64,000 nt of DNA from Isoetes taiwanensis (Eukaryota > Streptophyta > Lycopodiopsida > Isoetales > Isoetaceae): the NCBI GenBank assembly GCA_021234155.1, contig JAJEKV010000033.1, positions 1,965,454-2,029,453 on the forward strand, given 5' to 3'. Below, piece by piece: positions 46,702-58,100 of this stretch. Position numbers and translations under genes: made by a program. Within the stretch, counting starts at the first letter, position 1. Each line of letters starts with the position of its first letter. Under the pieces are notes generated by a model. It saw only the letters and a list, made by a program, of their open reading frames with translations. It ran no database searches and was not told where the DNA came from.

Positions 46702-49700
46702 TTATCCTTCTGCAATCAGATCATCAAGATCTATCTCAACTTCTTCACCTAAATTTTCTGTACCATCGTCTTCCTTACTGCTGGAATCTTCTATCCTAGC
46801 AATGTCATTGTTGCCATTCTCACTTGCTGCAAGACTCATATCAAATGTTTGCCTTCCTCTAGCTTTTGTTATAGAATGTGCATTCTCGCTCTCCTTCAAT
46901 AGTTGAAGATAGACATCTTGCGGCACTGGTTCTAAAATTGGAGACCCTTCTTTGAGCTTGAAAATGTCAATGTCATCTGGATTTACCTGCATACAATGTG
47001 TAAGTTAGGTAAGCCTCAATGCAATTTCTTTTATCATGAATATAATTTAACCTGTTTTGCAGAATTCAATTGACCAAATTTCTCAAGAATGTGCAAAATT
47101 TTCCTACAAAAAACAAGTCTCTCAAGCTTATTTCTAATCTTCGTATGAATCAATGAGTAAGAAGACCAATCACGCTCACATGCTCCTGATGAACAATTCT
47201 ATAATTTCCATAACAGTTATTAATCTAATTAACATAAATACTAATAAGCATAAAAATAGAGATACATGTGATAAGACTATAACTGCTAGCCTTTGCAAAT
47301 CAAGTGTGCTGGATCCCTATGCTCCCCATCAAGTAATTGGTTGTAGCATGCCTTCTCTCCTATTTGCAGCCTCTAGACCAAATAGACTAAGTCTATCACG
47401 ATAAGTATAGAGCTGCTCCTGCAACCTACCTTGTGCATCAACGTCATAAACTTTTGAAATATATTCTAACCATCCTTTATTTAGCTCTTCAAATTTGTAT
47501 TGCTCTTCATGTCTGAAAGCGGATGTAAGATATGACTAACAGCATAGATTGGTTTGTGGAACCAATACCATCTCTTCATTAGCTTGGTTGTCAAGGCTTC
47601 GACTCTGCAAATGTATTGAGTTAGTAAAAGAACAATAGAATGCAATTATTGTACTAAATCAGATACCTCTCTTGGATGAGTCTCTGATTTGCTGCAGCAA
47701 ACTTCTCAAGGGCTTCAGTAATACGATCTATAAACTCATATAAAAAATCCAATGTGCAGCCTTCTTTATCAGCAAGACGTATAATGCTATAAATAGGCTT
47801 CATGCCTATAACAATGGCATTCACATCAGTCCAGAAGTTGGATTGTGCACCTAGGCAAAGCCCTTGCACAAACAATGTTGAATCTTCACTTTGTTCGCTC
47901 ATATTTTGCCATTCCTCTTAAACGGCATCTCGCATCAAGGCGTCATGGATCTTTTGCAAACGTTCTAATGTGATATACACATAAGCAAATCTTGTGTTTG
48001 CTGGTTCTAAAGCTCCAACCTATTGTACTTCCTAAAAATTGAGAGAGCAGATCGTTTAATAGTGAAGAAGTTAACTCTTTTTTTTTTTTTTTTTTTTTTT
48101 TGAAGGAAAGAAATTTTATATTAAACAGCCTCTCATAGACCAGATAATGTTTAAGCACTAAGATCCCATATGGATCAAATTTCATATCCGCAAGCTTCTG
48201 TACTAATATGCTTATCTCAACATCTTCTTTTATCCATCCAGTACGACATGATTAAAACCAATCTTCCCAGCTAGATAAAGTACTACAGGAGCTCAATACA
48301 AACTTTCCAAAAACTGCAGATAAGTTTTGACTGCTCAAAAGTAAACCTCTTGCAAGAGTGGAGAAGAAGAGAGAAAGAAATGAAGAGTATCAAGAAAGCT
48401 GCACCTGCTTCCATAATTTGAAATAAAACCTGCAATTTCATCAACCATAAAATTGTTGCCATAACAGATGCTGCATTGTCGGGATGTGAAACAGTTAGCC
48501 TGTAAAAGGCTAGACACAAAGCCCAGCCACCGAATTCCTCCTCTCTGAAATCCGTCTCAAGATATGTAAGCATCATCCTGCTCAGTAATTCCCTAGCTCG
48601 GCATCTCGAACGGCCCCATATATTATTAATGATATATAGATTTTAAAACAAAGCACTCTGTTCTTTATCAAGAATTCTATTCCAAACCTTTCTGCTAGAA
48701 AGAAAGAGCCAGAGGAAGGGGGGAAAGACAACAATTCAAAAGATCCGTTATGTGATGAGGCTGCATGGAAGACTAATTCATCTACATTGCTCTCCTTACA
48801 TTCGCTTAAAATCTGCCAAACCTTATAGACTCTACATCCTTTCGGTGCTTCTTGCACAAAAAAAAGAAGACTTACTTGGCAGATCGGGTCATGTTAGTGG
48901 CAAACTGGCATTGTAAGGACTGCAAAGCAATTCTGAAAATTAGTTACCAGACCGTCTTTGGAGGAACGAAATCCAGAGAAAATGCTAAGCAAAACCCCAC
49001 TAGCAGCACCTTGAATCCCTAATCTGCACGCTGGCTGGAACAGTGCCGGAAAGAGAGGGAGGGGCGGATTTCTCTCCCTGCCACCGCCCTAGTTCCGGGC
49101 GCCAAGACCTGCGCCAAGAAGCATTCCGTCCGCTCCTATTCCCGCAACAACAGTAAGAAGTTAACTATGACATTGGCTTCACGAATCGCTTTTTTCATCC
49201 GTGGCAAGTCTCCAATATCTTCTAGCAGCAGGTCCAAGCAAAGACTAGCACAAGGTGTCCAAACACAAGTAAGGAACTCCTCTTCAATTAACTTATCTGC
49301 CTTCTTACAATTTGATGCATTGTCAGTGATCACCTGCACAACATTTTGTGCACCGATTTCAAGCATTACCTAGTTATTTCCCGGGCAATGAGACGACCAG
49401 ATACTTTTGTCCCTGCAGCTGAGACATCAATGGCTTTATGGAAAATAGTATCAACATAAGAAGAGATCATAATGTTGATAATATGTCAGCGTCTACCGTC
49501 ACTCCAACCATCAGATATGATGGTGCATCCATATATCCTCCACTTCCCTTTGAGTGGAAAAACCAGCTTGTTAATGTCTTGGATCTCATAATCCAATTCT
49601 CTCATTCTCGTGGATTGATAGTTCAATCCTTTGCTCCTCCAATAATGGCAATGGCATTTACCATTTTCCTCCATTGTGGAGTCCTCAAGACATTGAATGC

Positions 49701-50114
49701 TAAATTGCATTCAATAATGCATCTTATGATCTCCACTCTAGCTGCTTGCATTCTTGCTTTCCTCCAACCAGCATTATCCTTGCCCAATTTGGTATGCTTA
49801 CGTGTTCCTTGTATGCTAGTTTGTGGAGCTCCTTCCACTCTAGACCGTTTAGCATGAGGATCCTCCTCTGCATTTACAGATTGGGGGGGCAGATAAAGCT
49901 TCTTCATTCCCCAAGATTTGGCTTCTAATGTTCTAACATTGCCACATTTGCTAATGCCATTTCCACCAAAGGTTGGATGAGTTTTAACTCTGGTAGTGCT
50001 GGAGATAAATACATTGGAGTAGTATTTGCATTTCCAGCTATGAACTCCACATCCCTTTCCAACCTTGTCAAGGACAACTGTATGGTCCCAGACATCGCTT
50101 GCTTTCCTTGGCAT
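46702..50114 (-). pseudogene. hAT-type transposase gene (BED + DUF659), decayed
   Basis: Starting at MPRKASDVWDH (50114) is a BED-like zinc finger (WKCKYYSN, with its second Cys changed, and RVKTHPTFGGNGISKC), then a linker, the DUF659 core (IRCIIECNLAFNVLR, LKGKWRIYGCTIISDGWSDG, VVQVITDNASNCKKAD), the ANVIVNFFTIKRSALSIFRK/TRFAYVYITLERLQ block, IYSIIRLADKEGCTLDFLYE, and further hAT-dimerisation pieces to 46702. Stops, frameshifts and possible introns break it, and a retrocopy interrupts it at 48077-49154. Its terminal inverted repeats were not found. The intact protein would be a DDE cut-and-paste transposase. Confidence 0.8.
48077..49154 (-). mobile_element. Polyadenylated retrocopy inserted in the hAT gene
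   Basis: AAGAAGTTAACT occurs at 48065-48076 and 49155-49166, directly flanking this insertion. At its left edge is a run of 24 T (48078-48101), so the copied RNA reads leftwards and ends in poly-A. Removing it restores the hAT reading VNFFTIKRSALSIF. The RNA begins in GC-rich sequence (about 49020-49154) like a plant 5' leader and ends TTTAATATAAAATTTCTTTCCTTC before the A-run, a 3' end resembling LINE-a. No long ORF is present. It could be a SINE-like element, an LINE-mobilised host transcript or a chimera. Confidence 0.85.
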
Positions 50115-50452
50115 GGTATCTGGCTGATGAAACAAACTTACAGATGAAAAACAAAAGATGAAGATCGCACACATAGCAGGGATATAAAAAGGCTTCTATC
50201 TGGTGCAAAAGGCTGTTGCACAAATCCTAAATCCCACTTCTTGATTTGTGGCACCACTCCTCGGCCACTTACCTTGATCTATTTGAAGATGAAACAGAGG
50301 AACAACCACCTGTTTTTTTTTTGGAACTGGCCGTTTTATGGCTTTTTTTTTTTTTTGGAGTATCTATTTAGAGTATCTGGAACGTTCATAATCGTTTTTT
50401 AATGTTTCTAAAACAATTGAAACGCGAATATATTCTTCCATGAAAAAAGTGA

Positions 50453-50505
50453 ACGAGTGAGCCAGTTTCCATGAAAAAGATCAACATGGAAACTGGCTCA
50501 CTCGT
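50453..50505. repeat. Perfect 21-bp hairpin
   Basis: Left arm 50453-50473 and right arm 50485-50505 are exact complements, with an 11-nt loop. The arm begins ACGAGTGAGCC and ends TTTCCATG. It lies 340 bp upstream of the hAT start, in non-coding DNA. Confidence 0.8.
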
Positions 50506-52198
50506 CCCGCCTACGGAATGGAAATTGGCATGCCCATCCCACTCAGCAAGTAATCCAAAGGTAAACCTAAAGGCAAATCATCTGCAACCTAGTTACCATG
50601 TTGTGGCGGCCTGGGTGGCTGATGCCAGGACACGCTCCCAGCTACAGCCGATAGCAAGACCTTCTAGAATCCGCTCCCCAGATTCCATGCCACCATACAA
50701 AATTTCCGCTCCCAGTGGTTTACGCTATGACTCCTGCCGAACGTCGAGGTTTTCGGCTGCAAACCAGTAGGTGCCAGCCTGCTAACAACAGGTGGCGGCC
50801 AGCTAATGATGGATGGCCTCTGCCTGACAGTCTACGACCAAGAAGCTCTCCAACCTGCAAGAGTTCTGCAACCCAAACGGGATGCTTCCTGGAGTTGCTA
50901 ACAAAGAGAATCAGTTGTTTGAGCTTAAAAAGCCATAGTTGTTTTGAGCCGATGGTCAAGGCCATGCCCTACTGTGGCAGTTTTGAACCGGTGGTAATGC
51001 CCTACTATGGCAGAATCGCCATCAGAAGCATAAGACAACAGGTACATTCAAGCATACCCTGCCGGCCAAAGAAATGGTCGAGCTGGTGCCCATGGTGCAC
51101 CACCAACACACGTCAACCGTCAACCGCAAACCTCTGAAAGGAACATGGTGCATGCACAGCTGTATCTGGAAATGCAGCGGAGAAAAAATTACCCCCCGAA
51201 CTTAATATAAAAAGGAACAATAAAATCAATTATGTATAGCAGTTCCCCTTAAATTTGAAACAAAACTCATTTCACTAAACAACTAATTAAATATAAAAAT
51301 AATTTCATCAAATGAAATTATCAGGAACCAATGCAGTCCAACTGTGAAATCGGATTCTTCTTTTTGTATCTTCTTCCCTTGATTGCAGTCGAACATGCCA
51401 TGGAAGAAACCAACTTTCCGTGGCAGTTAGAGCAAACTATCAGCTGGGAGAAGAACTATTGCCACATGCATTTGTTAACCACCCTTCACTTGCACACCAA
51501 TTCTTAAATGGCAATTGTCCAAATGCAATACATGATATTCCAGGCCAAACAACACACGAGGGTCTCTGTACATCAGCGAGAGATCCAAGGTCCACCTGCC
51601 AGAGAACCATGCAGGAAGTTTATAAATAATCTTATACTAAATATACGAAGGTCTATTTGGCATGATGATACCTTTGGGGTGTAACTTTGCTTCATATATT
51701 GAGTGCAATGAGGAGGAATGCGATTTCTTCAGACTATAGTTAATCTACCGTCTCACCTTTTATCTCCTGTAAGAAAGGGAACAAAATTTAAATTCCAGGA
51801 AATCCATGATGATACAGTTATAAGATGTGCATGAGCATAGATTGAGCTTATGAGACCACTGCACTTAAAAGATCCTGAAAACTCAAGGCCCATAAAAGGA
51901 AGCGAACAGTAGTGACACTAACAGGTGGCCTACATAGGCATAAGAATCAACCCTTCACCAATGGCTTCCCCTCTCACATTCTAATTCTGCTGAGGTTAAA
52001 GAGCTCAATGTTCCTTTTCTATTATGCCCGTTTTATTACGATTGTTGAAATAAAGGTTGTCTGTTTACCCCAATTCTAGTGAAAGACAACCCAGCCATCT
52101 GAATTGTCATAGTGACTTTATAATCGTTTCCTAAGATAAGATCAGTGGTATGTATTCTTTGTAGACATTCCTACAGGCTTCCAAAAGCACAATCATAC
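50506..52198. other. Stretch downstream of taxilin exon 11
   Basis: It must contain the last exon(s) and 3' UTR of the taxilin gene. A candidate acceptor followed by a stop lies near 51992-52000 on the minus strand (ACCTCAGCAG then AATTAG), but it is weak. Repeated words such as CCTACTATGGCAG and CAGCC-GCTAA-A occur near 50760-51010. No other gene is supported. Confidence 0.4.
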
Positions 52199-55100
52199 CT
52201 GCTGTTCTGCCGCAGTAGCTCGGAGTTGCTTCCTCTCAGCTTGCAGCGATCGACAAAGTTGCTCCAGTTTTTCTTTCTGATTTTTCAAAGTATCAATCTG
52301 ACTCTTTTGTGCTCCCCTCTGCAAAACATTTGAGCAGATTGTGAATCCTAGTCAATTTAATACCTCAGCTCGGAGAACAAGGATGTAAATCCAAAGTAAT
52401 AACCTCCTCAACAAGTTCAATGATCGACTTATTTGACTCCTTCATCTTTTTCCTCAGACCAAGATTCTCTTTCTCAAGGTTCTTTATAGTTTTTGACATC
52501 TGCAACAATCAACATAAGGAAAAGTTTAAGAATTATATATTTCAGTACAGGAAAAAACATTACTCCGCAACCTCCTTCTTTCAATGCCTAGAAGGATGCG
52601 ATGGACAGTGTACCTTACAAGTTATTAGAATAAATGTCTAGGGCCTCAAATTTTCAATAGGAATAGAAGTTCCTTATCCACAAGCCTTCAAAGGGATGTA
52701 AACATTATACACATAGATTGTGGCTAGAAGATCGGCCCAATAAACAAGATCTGATCTCTCAGAATGTTCGAAGCACCATGATACACATTAAAGCCATATA
52801 AGCTGCATGCATGTACAGAGTACTGTGAATTTGCTATTAGAAGGTTTGAGCATACATTACATATAAGTTAAGGATTCACATGGTCACATTTATGCTGTAT
52901 TTCTAAGTCTAGTAACAAAGGTATTGCCAAGCATTCACATCTAATATGCAGAGCAATTGCACTTACCAGACTTAACTTCATTATCGACGCTGAAGACTAA
53001 GGCCATGTCTATAGAAGATCTACTCTTGGCGAATGAGTTAGAGTAGCCTTACTTTGTAGGCAGATAATACATTAATCCATCAATCATGTACGGTGTTAAT
53101 CAGATGTACGAAGCAGCTACTGATGGCCCGCTTCTTACTTCTAGACGACAAAGTTATAATGGGGACTAAGAATGCAAGGAATGAAACTCAAACCTTTTCC
53201 ATCTCTTGCTTGAATGATGAAAATACTTCATTACTTTTTGTCAACGTATCCTGCATTTATAAGCACGATTATGTAAGAGATCACAAGACATTTATTAACT
53301 GAGTGCTTTGGCCTTAGAGAAAGGACATAAAAGATACACAAAGAAAATTCCTTGCTTCCATGAATTACTAAACACTAGCGCAAGTTTACAGTAGTGAAAC
53401 AGAATTTCTTGCTTCGTAAACATTAGGATATGTTTGCATAAGGTAAAGTAATAGTGAAACACATACCTGGAACTGATCAAATTTCTCCCCATACACTGCC
53501 AGTTGTAAACGAAGATCCTTCTCGGTGGTTAACAATTGCTTGATTTCCTCTGTATAAATCCGAGTTTTGGCCTCCTCTTGTAGGTAGAGCTCTTCTTGCT
53601 GCTTTAACTTTACTTCCAATATTTGGCTCTCCAACGATTTAGTACGCAGCTGAAAAAAAAAAAATACTCTATTACATAACTATAAATTTCAGTTCTTTAT
53701 TTATCTAACTAGCCATTATATACCTGGTGAGTGAAATGCTCCTCAAATTGATTCAACTTCTCTTTCAACCTAGCCCCGACAGACATCCAGTAAGAACACA
53801 TGAGCATAAACTATTGCTGCTTTACAGAAAAGACATATAACATTCCCATGCAGGAGGTTATTCTACCTCTTTCTTAAAATCAGCAGGATTCTCCCTTAAA
53901 TATGTCTATTGCACAATGAAGCATTTGAAACTGTATAGAATCTTGTTAAATCTAATTGTGAACCTCTAAATTTATTTCCATAAAAGCATCTATTTAGTAT
54001 TCCTATTGGTATTGCTCTAGAACTCAAATGTTTGCCTTCCAAGAATAGTATAGCAAGCCTTTACAAGTAAAACAGTCGATTGAGAAGCTTGCATTCTGAT
54101 ATTCAAGTCTTTGAATGCTGCCCCTTACCCCTTAACGGTCTCAGCCACAATAATTTAAGAATTATTGGCTATATTGCCCTCTTGATGCAAAGTTTCAGAT
54201 GATCATATTTCATCAAGAGATGCTTCTGATGCATATTGACCCTTGCAGCTGTAAGAGTGCGACTGGTCAGGCCAAATGCTGATATCAGGACATTCTTTGG
54301 TGCAGTTAGGAGGGTGGATGGGATATCTTCCTAGGAACTGCTCATTGAATTTAAATAAATGTTAGTAACAGACTACTTTTAGGTGCCTTGGAGGCTATCG
54401 CCCTCCTTGAAAATCCATAATTTTAAAAGCTCTCAATCTCATAGACCTTATAGGTCTTCCATACACGTTTAACCATTCTTTCTTTCTTTTTTTCTTCCAT
54501 TCTTTCCTCCTATTGTGGTATACTTGCTGTCAGTCGGTCGTTACATAATCGCAGCCAGTCAAGTCTCTTGTTAGACAAGTTTCTGCATTTGATCGGGAAA
54601 GAAAAAAAATCGTCAAGCAGCAACATGATGGCCTGGGGAGTTAGAATTCGTGCATAAATCCATCATGATTGCATGTCTACACAGACTGACATAGCTGAGA
54701 CCTGGACATAATATATGTAAAGACCATGCGTCTCCACTTTGGACCCCTATAGTCACATTTAATAATAGATAGTTTGCAAATAGATAAGACAATTTTTACT
54801 AAACAACCTAGTAATTCATTATTAATCTATCGATCATGGTGAAAAAGCAAGAATGGAACTTCAAAAACAAAGGTGTATGTACATTTCATTTTCATTGATT
54901 TGTCTCGTCCTTTCGTCTCCTTGTTCATCCAATTTGATAGATATTTCCTGTAATTAAAAGTGAAATAAGACATATTTAGTTCCTACTAAATGAAAATAAT
55001 AAACAAACTAATTATATAAGAAAAGATGCAAGGGAAAAGACATTCTGATGAGTAGAATATGCAGGCAAGGGATCCCCTTCCTATGCACCAAACGGATGCG

Positions 55101-58100
55101 TTATATAGCTTGCAGGAAAAATCAAGAACTGAGCATCTCTAAAACTTTTCAAATGGAAAAGCAATCTTATTAGACTTCCAAAACCAATGTTTACCGCTTC
55201 GTTCTCATATATCACAAGCTTCATAATTTTTGACGACCCATGTCATTTGGTTTACTTGCAGATCAAGTCTCAAACACGGAAAAGCATGGAGTGACTGCAT
55301 GTGAATAACATTAACGCATATACTATTTTCAAGGCAACAATGAAGCTTTCAATGCAATTGGAAGAGAGATAACCAATCAAAGAACATTAGCACTAAAATA
55401 AAGGGTTTTGCACCGCAACGTGTTGCTATGCATCTAGTACGAAACAGAACAAAGAGCGGAATGGAACATGTATCGGAACAGCTAATGCAGCAAAAACACA
55501 TTATTTACTAGTAAAGATTGATCATTATATATAAGGCAGAAATTGACATAACAGTAGGACTAACAGTCCAGAACTTGGCATGTAGCGTGGCATAATAACA
55601 GATACTTTGCTGGATTAACAGTCCAAATCTCATAGCAGCATATATTTGCTGAAATAACAGCCCAATAACAGTCCAAAACTCATATACTTTGCTGGATTAA
55701 CAGATCTATCAGCAAGGATCATATCTATCAGCCATTCTAGCAGGATCATCTCTATGCAAGGGTCATCTCTATCCGGGATGATGGCATCGTCAATGAGAGC
55801 CGGATGCATAAAAGTTTGCTTCGGTTTGGTCGTTAGTGGGAAAAGGTCCAAATGTAAAAAAAACTTGATCCGGAAGGGGCCTGTTACGCATGCATGCAGT
55901 TTGCGTTGCTTTTTCCGGACTTTTCTGTTGCGTTGCGTTCTGATCCGATGTTGCGGTGCAACCATGATCTTAGCATTATATGATGACACAAGTTTCGTTT
56001 TGCACTCTTGCATAAACTGTTTCTAAGTAAAATAATCGATTGCCACTAAAAATCCCTACCATTTCCTGAACATCAAACAGTTTGTATAAGAAAGAATACC
56101 TTAATAGTATCATGAAATCTTGTGGAAAGCTCCTGCCTTCGTTGTTGTTCTTCTGTAGCAATCTTCTTATTTTCATCCTACCATCAGAGTGAGAGTTTTC
56201 AGATAAGACTAGCTGACCCAATAAGTCACTTTAGAAAGCGCTATTTGCTTAAGAATGTTAAGAATTCGCTCAAGATAAAGTACTTACAATCAAAATCTTA
56301 TTCTGCCGTTGCAATTCCCTACAGAGTGACTCTAACTTTTGCCTAAGTGTTGCCCCTTTGCTCAGGTCAGAAGAAACTGAAACAAATAAAGCAAGTAAAA
56401 AAGCATAATGGTGACACAAGAAGATGAATAGGAGCCTCAGTGCTCAAGCTCAAATATATCAGAAAAGAAAACATCACAACCTAATATCAATTTTCAAGCC
56501 ACAGATGATAAGATTGTTTAAATTAGGATCTATTACAAATCAAAACGATTTACATAATTGTTCTATCATACGTTGTCATGATTTTACAAACTTACGGGCA
56601 TCATTTTCCCTACTGATATATGATACCCTTTGCCGCAGTGACATTAACTCTTTATCCAGCTGATCTGCTTCTGCCACCTGAACAAAATGGAATATGCATT
56701 TAGGCTACTCCAAACATTTGCGTAAGTAAATTTACATCACCATCCTTGGTTAATCATATGGTAACACATGCATCATTTATATTTGATATTATCACCATCC
56801 TTAACAGACTCCCCCTATCGTGATACTCAACAGATCTTTCGAATTTTAAGCTACTTTCTTTAAAATGACCACGCATTTTTGGTGCAAATGTGCATGCATA
56901 TTTGGCAAATAGTGATTATCAAATTTGAAAAGCCTAAAAATGAACATTTCTTTTATGGATCTATTATAAAATGGCAGAAAACCCCAGACCTGTCGCGATT
57001 TAGGTTCCTTAACATAAACATGATATATCGTTTGCTAAAAAATTTCTCACAACCTAATACGTCACAGGAAATTTATGTGCACCTCTTAAGGAGGCTGGTC
57101 AGGGAAGGATTGCAAAAGGATATGCTTCTCTTGTACAGCTAGAAAAACAGTGCTACCAACTCCATTTCCAAGATGTTCATACAAAGCTCTTCCTGTTTGA
57201 CACGTTGGTAAAGCCGGCAGCTTTATATGGTGCACAAATATGGGGAGTTGACCTACGAGCCGATGACTGGGGTCAACTAGAGAGGCTCCAAATTTCTCTT
57301 CTTTCTAGAATGATTAGAAGCAAACATTCGGTACCCCATGATATAGTGCTTGCTGAATTTAATGCAAAACCTCTGAAGATCGAGATTGCCTTCCAAACAG
57401 TGACGTACTTACATAAGTTACACCGTCTTGGACAGTCACAAGAAGGTCAAAGAAGACTTCCCTGGCTGGCATATGTGTCGTCTAAAACATTGGCAGACCA
57501 AGGTAAGCGCTGTTGGTTCACAAGGACATCTAAATTGTTTGAGGAGATGGGTTTCTCTATGGGAAATATCCCACCTTTTCACTACAGTATAAGGGATGAC
57601 AATCTGAATTTTACTCAGCAAGAAATCAATCAGCTTATACGCCATGACCTGGAGTATCTTTATGTTTCAAATACATGGGTGAATCCCATCAAAGAGCTGC
57701 CTGCTAAAAAGAAATTCTATAAGGATAACTTCCTAAATATATCAGCGGATGGGTTCATTATAAGACCTGGATATTTAGATATGGATCTGCCGAACAAAGT
57801 GAGATACTCTATGGGGCAGTTTAGAGTGTCATCTCACCAGTTGGAGATTGAGGTTGGTAGGGCGAAAAAGATTAGTCGTGAGGATCGGAAGTGCCCAATG
57901 TGCGATCTAAACATGGTCGAGTCAGAAGAACATTTTATTTTTACCTGCCCAACCTATTACATTATTAGAGGCAGATATCATTGTCTTTTTAGAGATCCCA
58001 CATCTCTACGACAGCTGGTAGAATATTACGATCAGAAATGTGTATCTCACTTTGTATATGAACTATCTCTAGAAAGGAGAAGTATTCTCAAACAAAAGAA

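Noticed and set aside
49438-49857. Plus-strand ORF of 139 codons
   Set aside because: Antisense of the hAT BED/DUF659 region, with no protein-like features.
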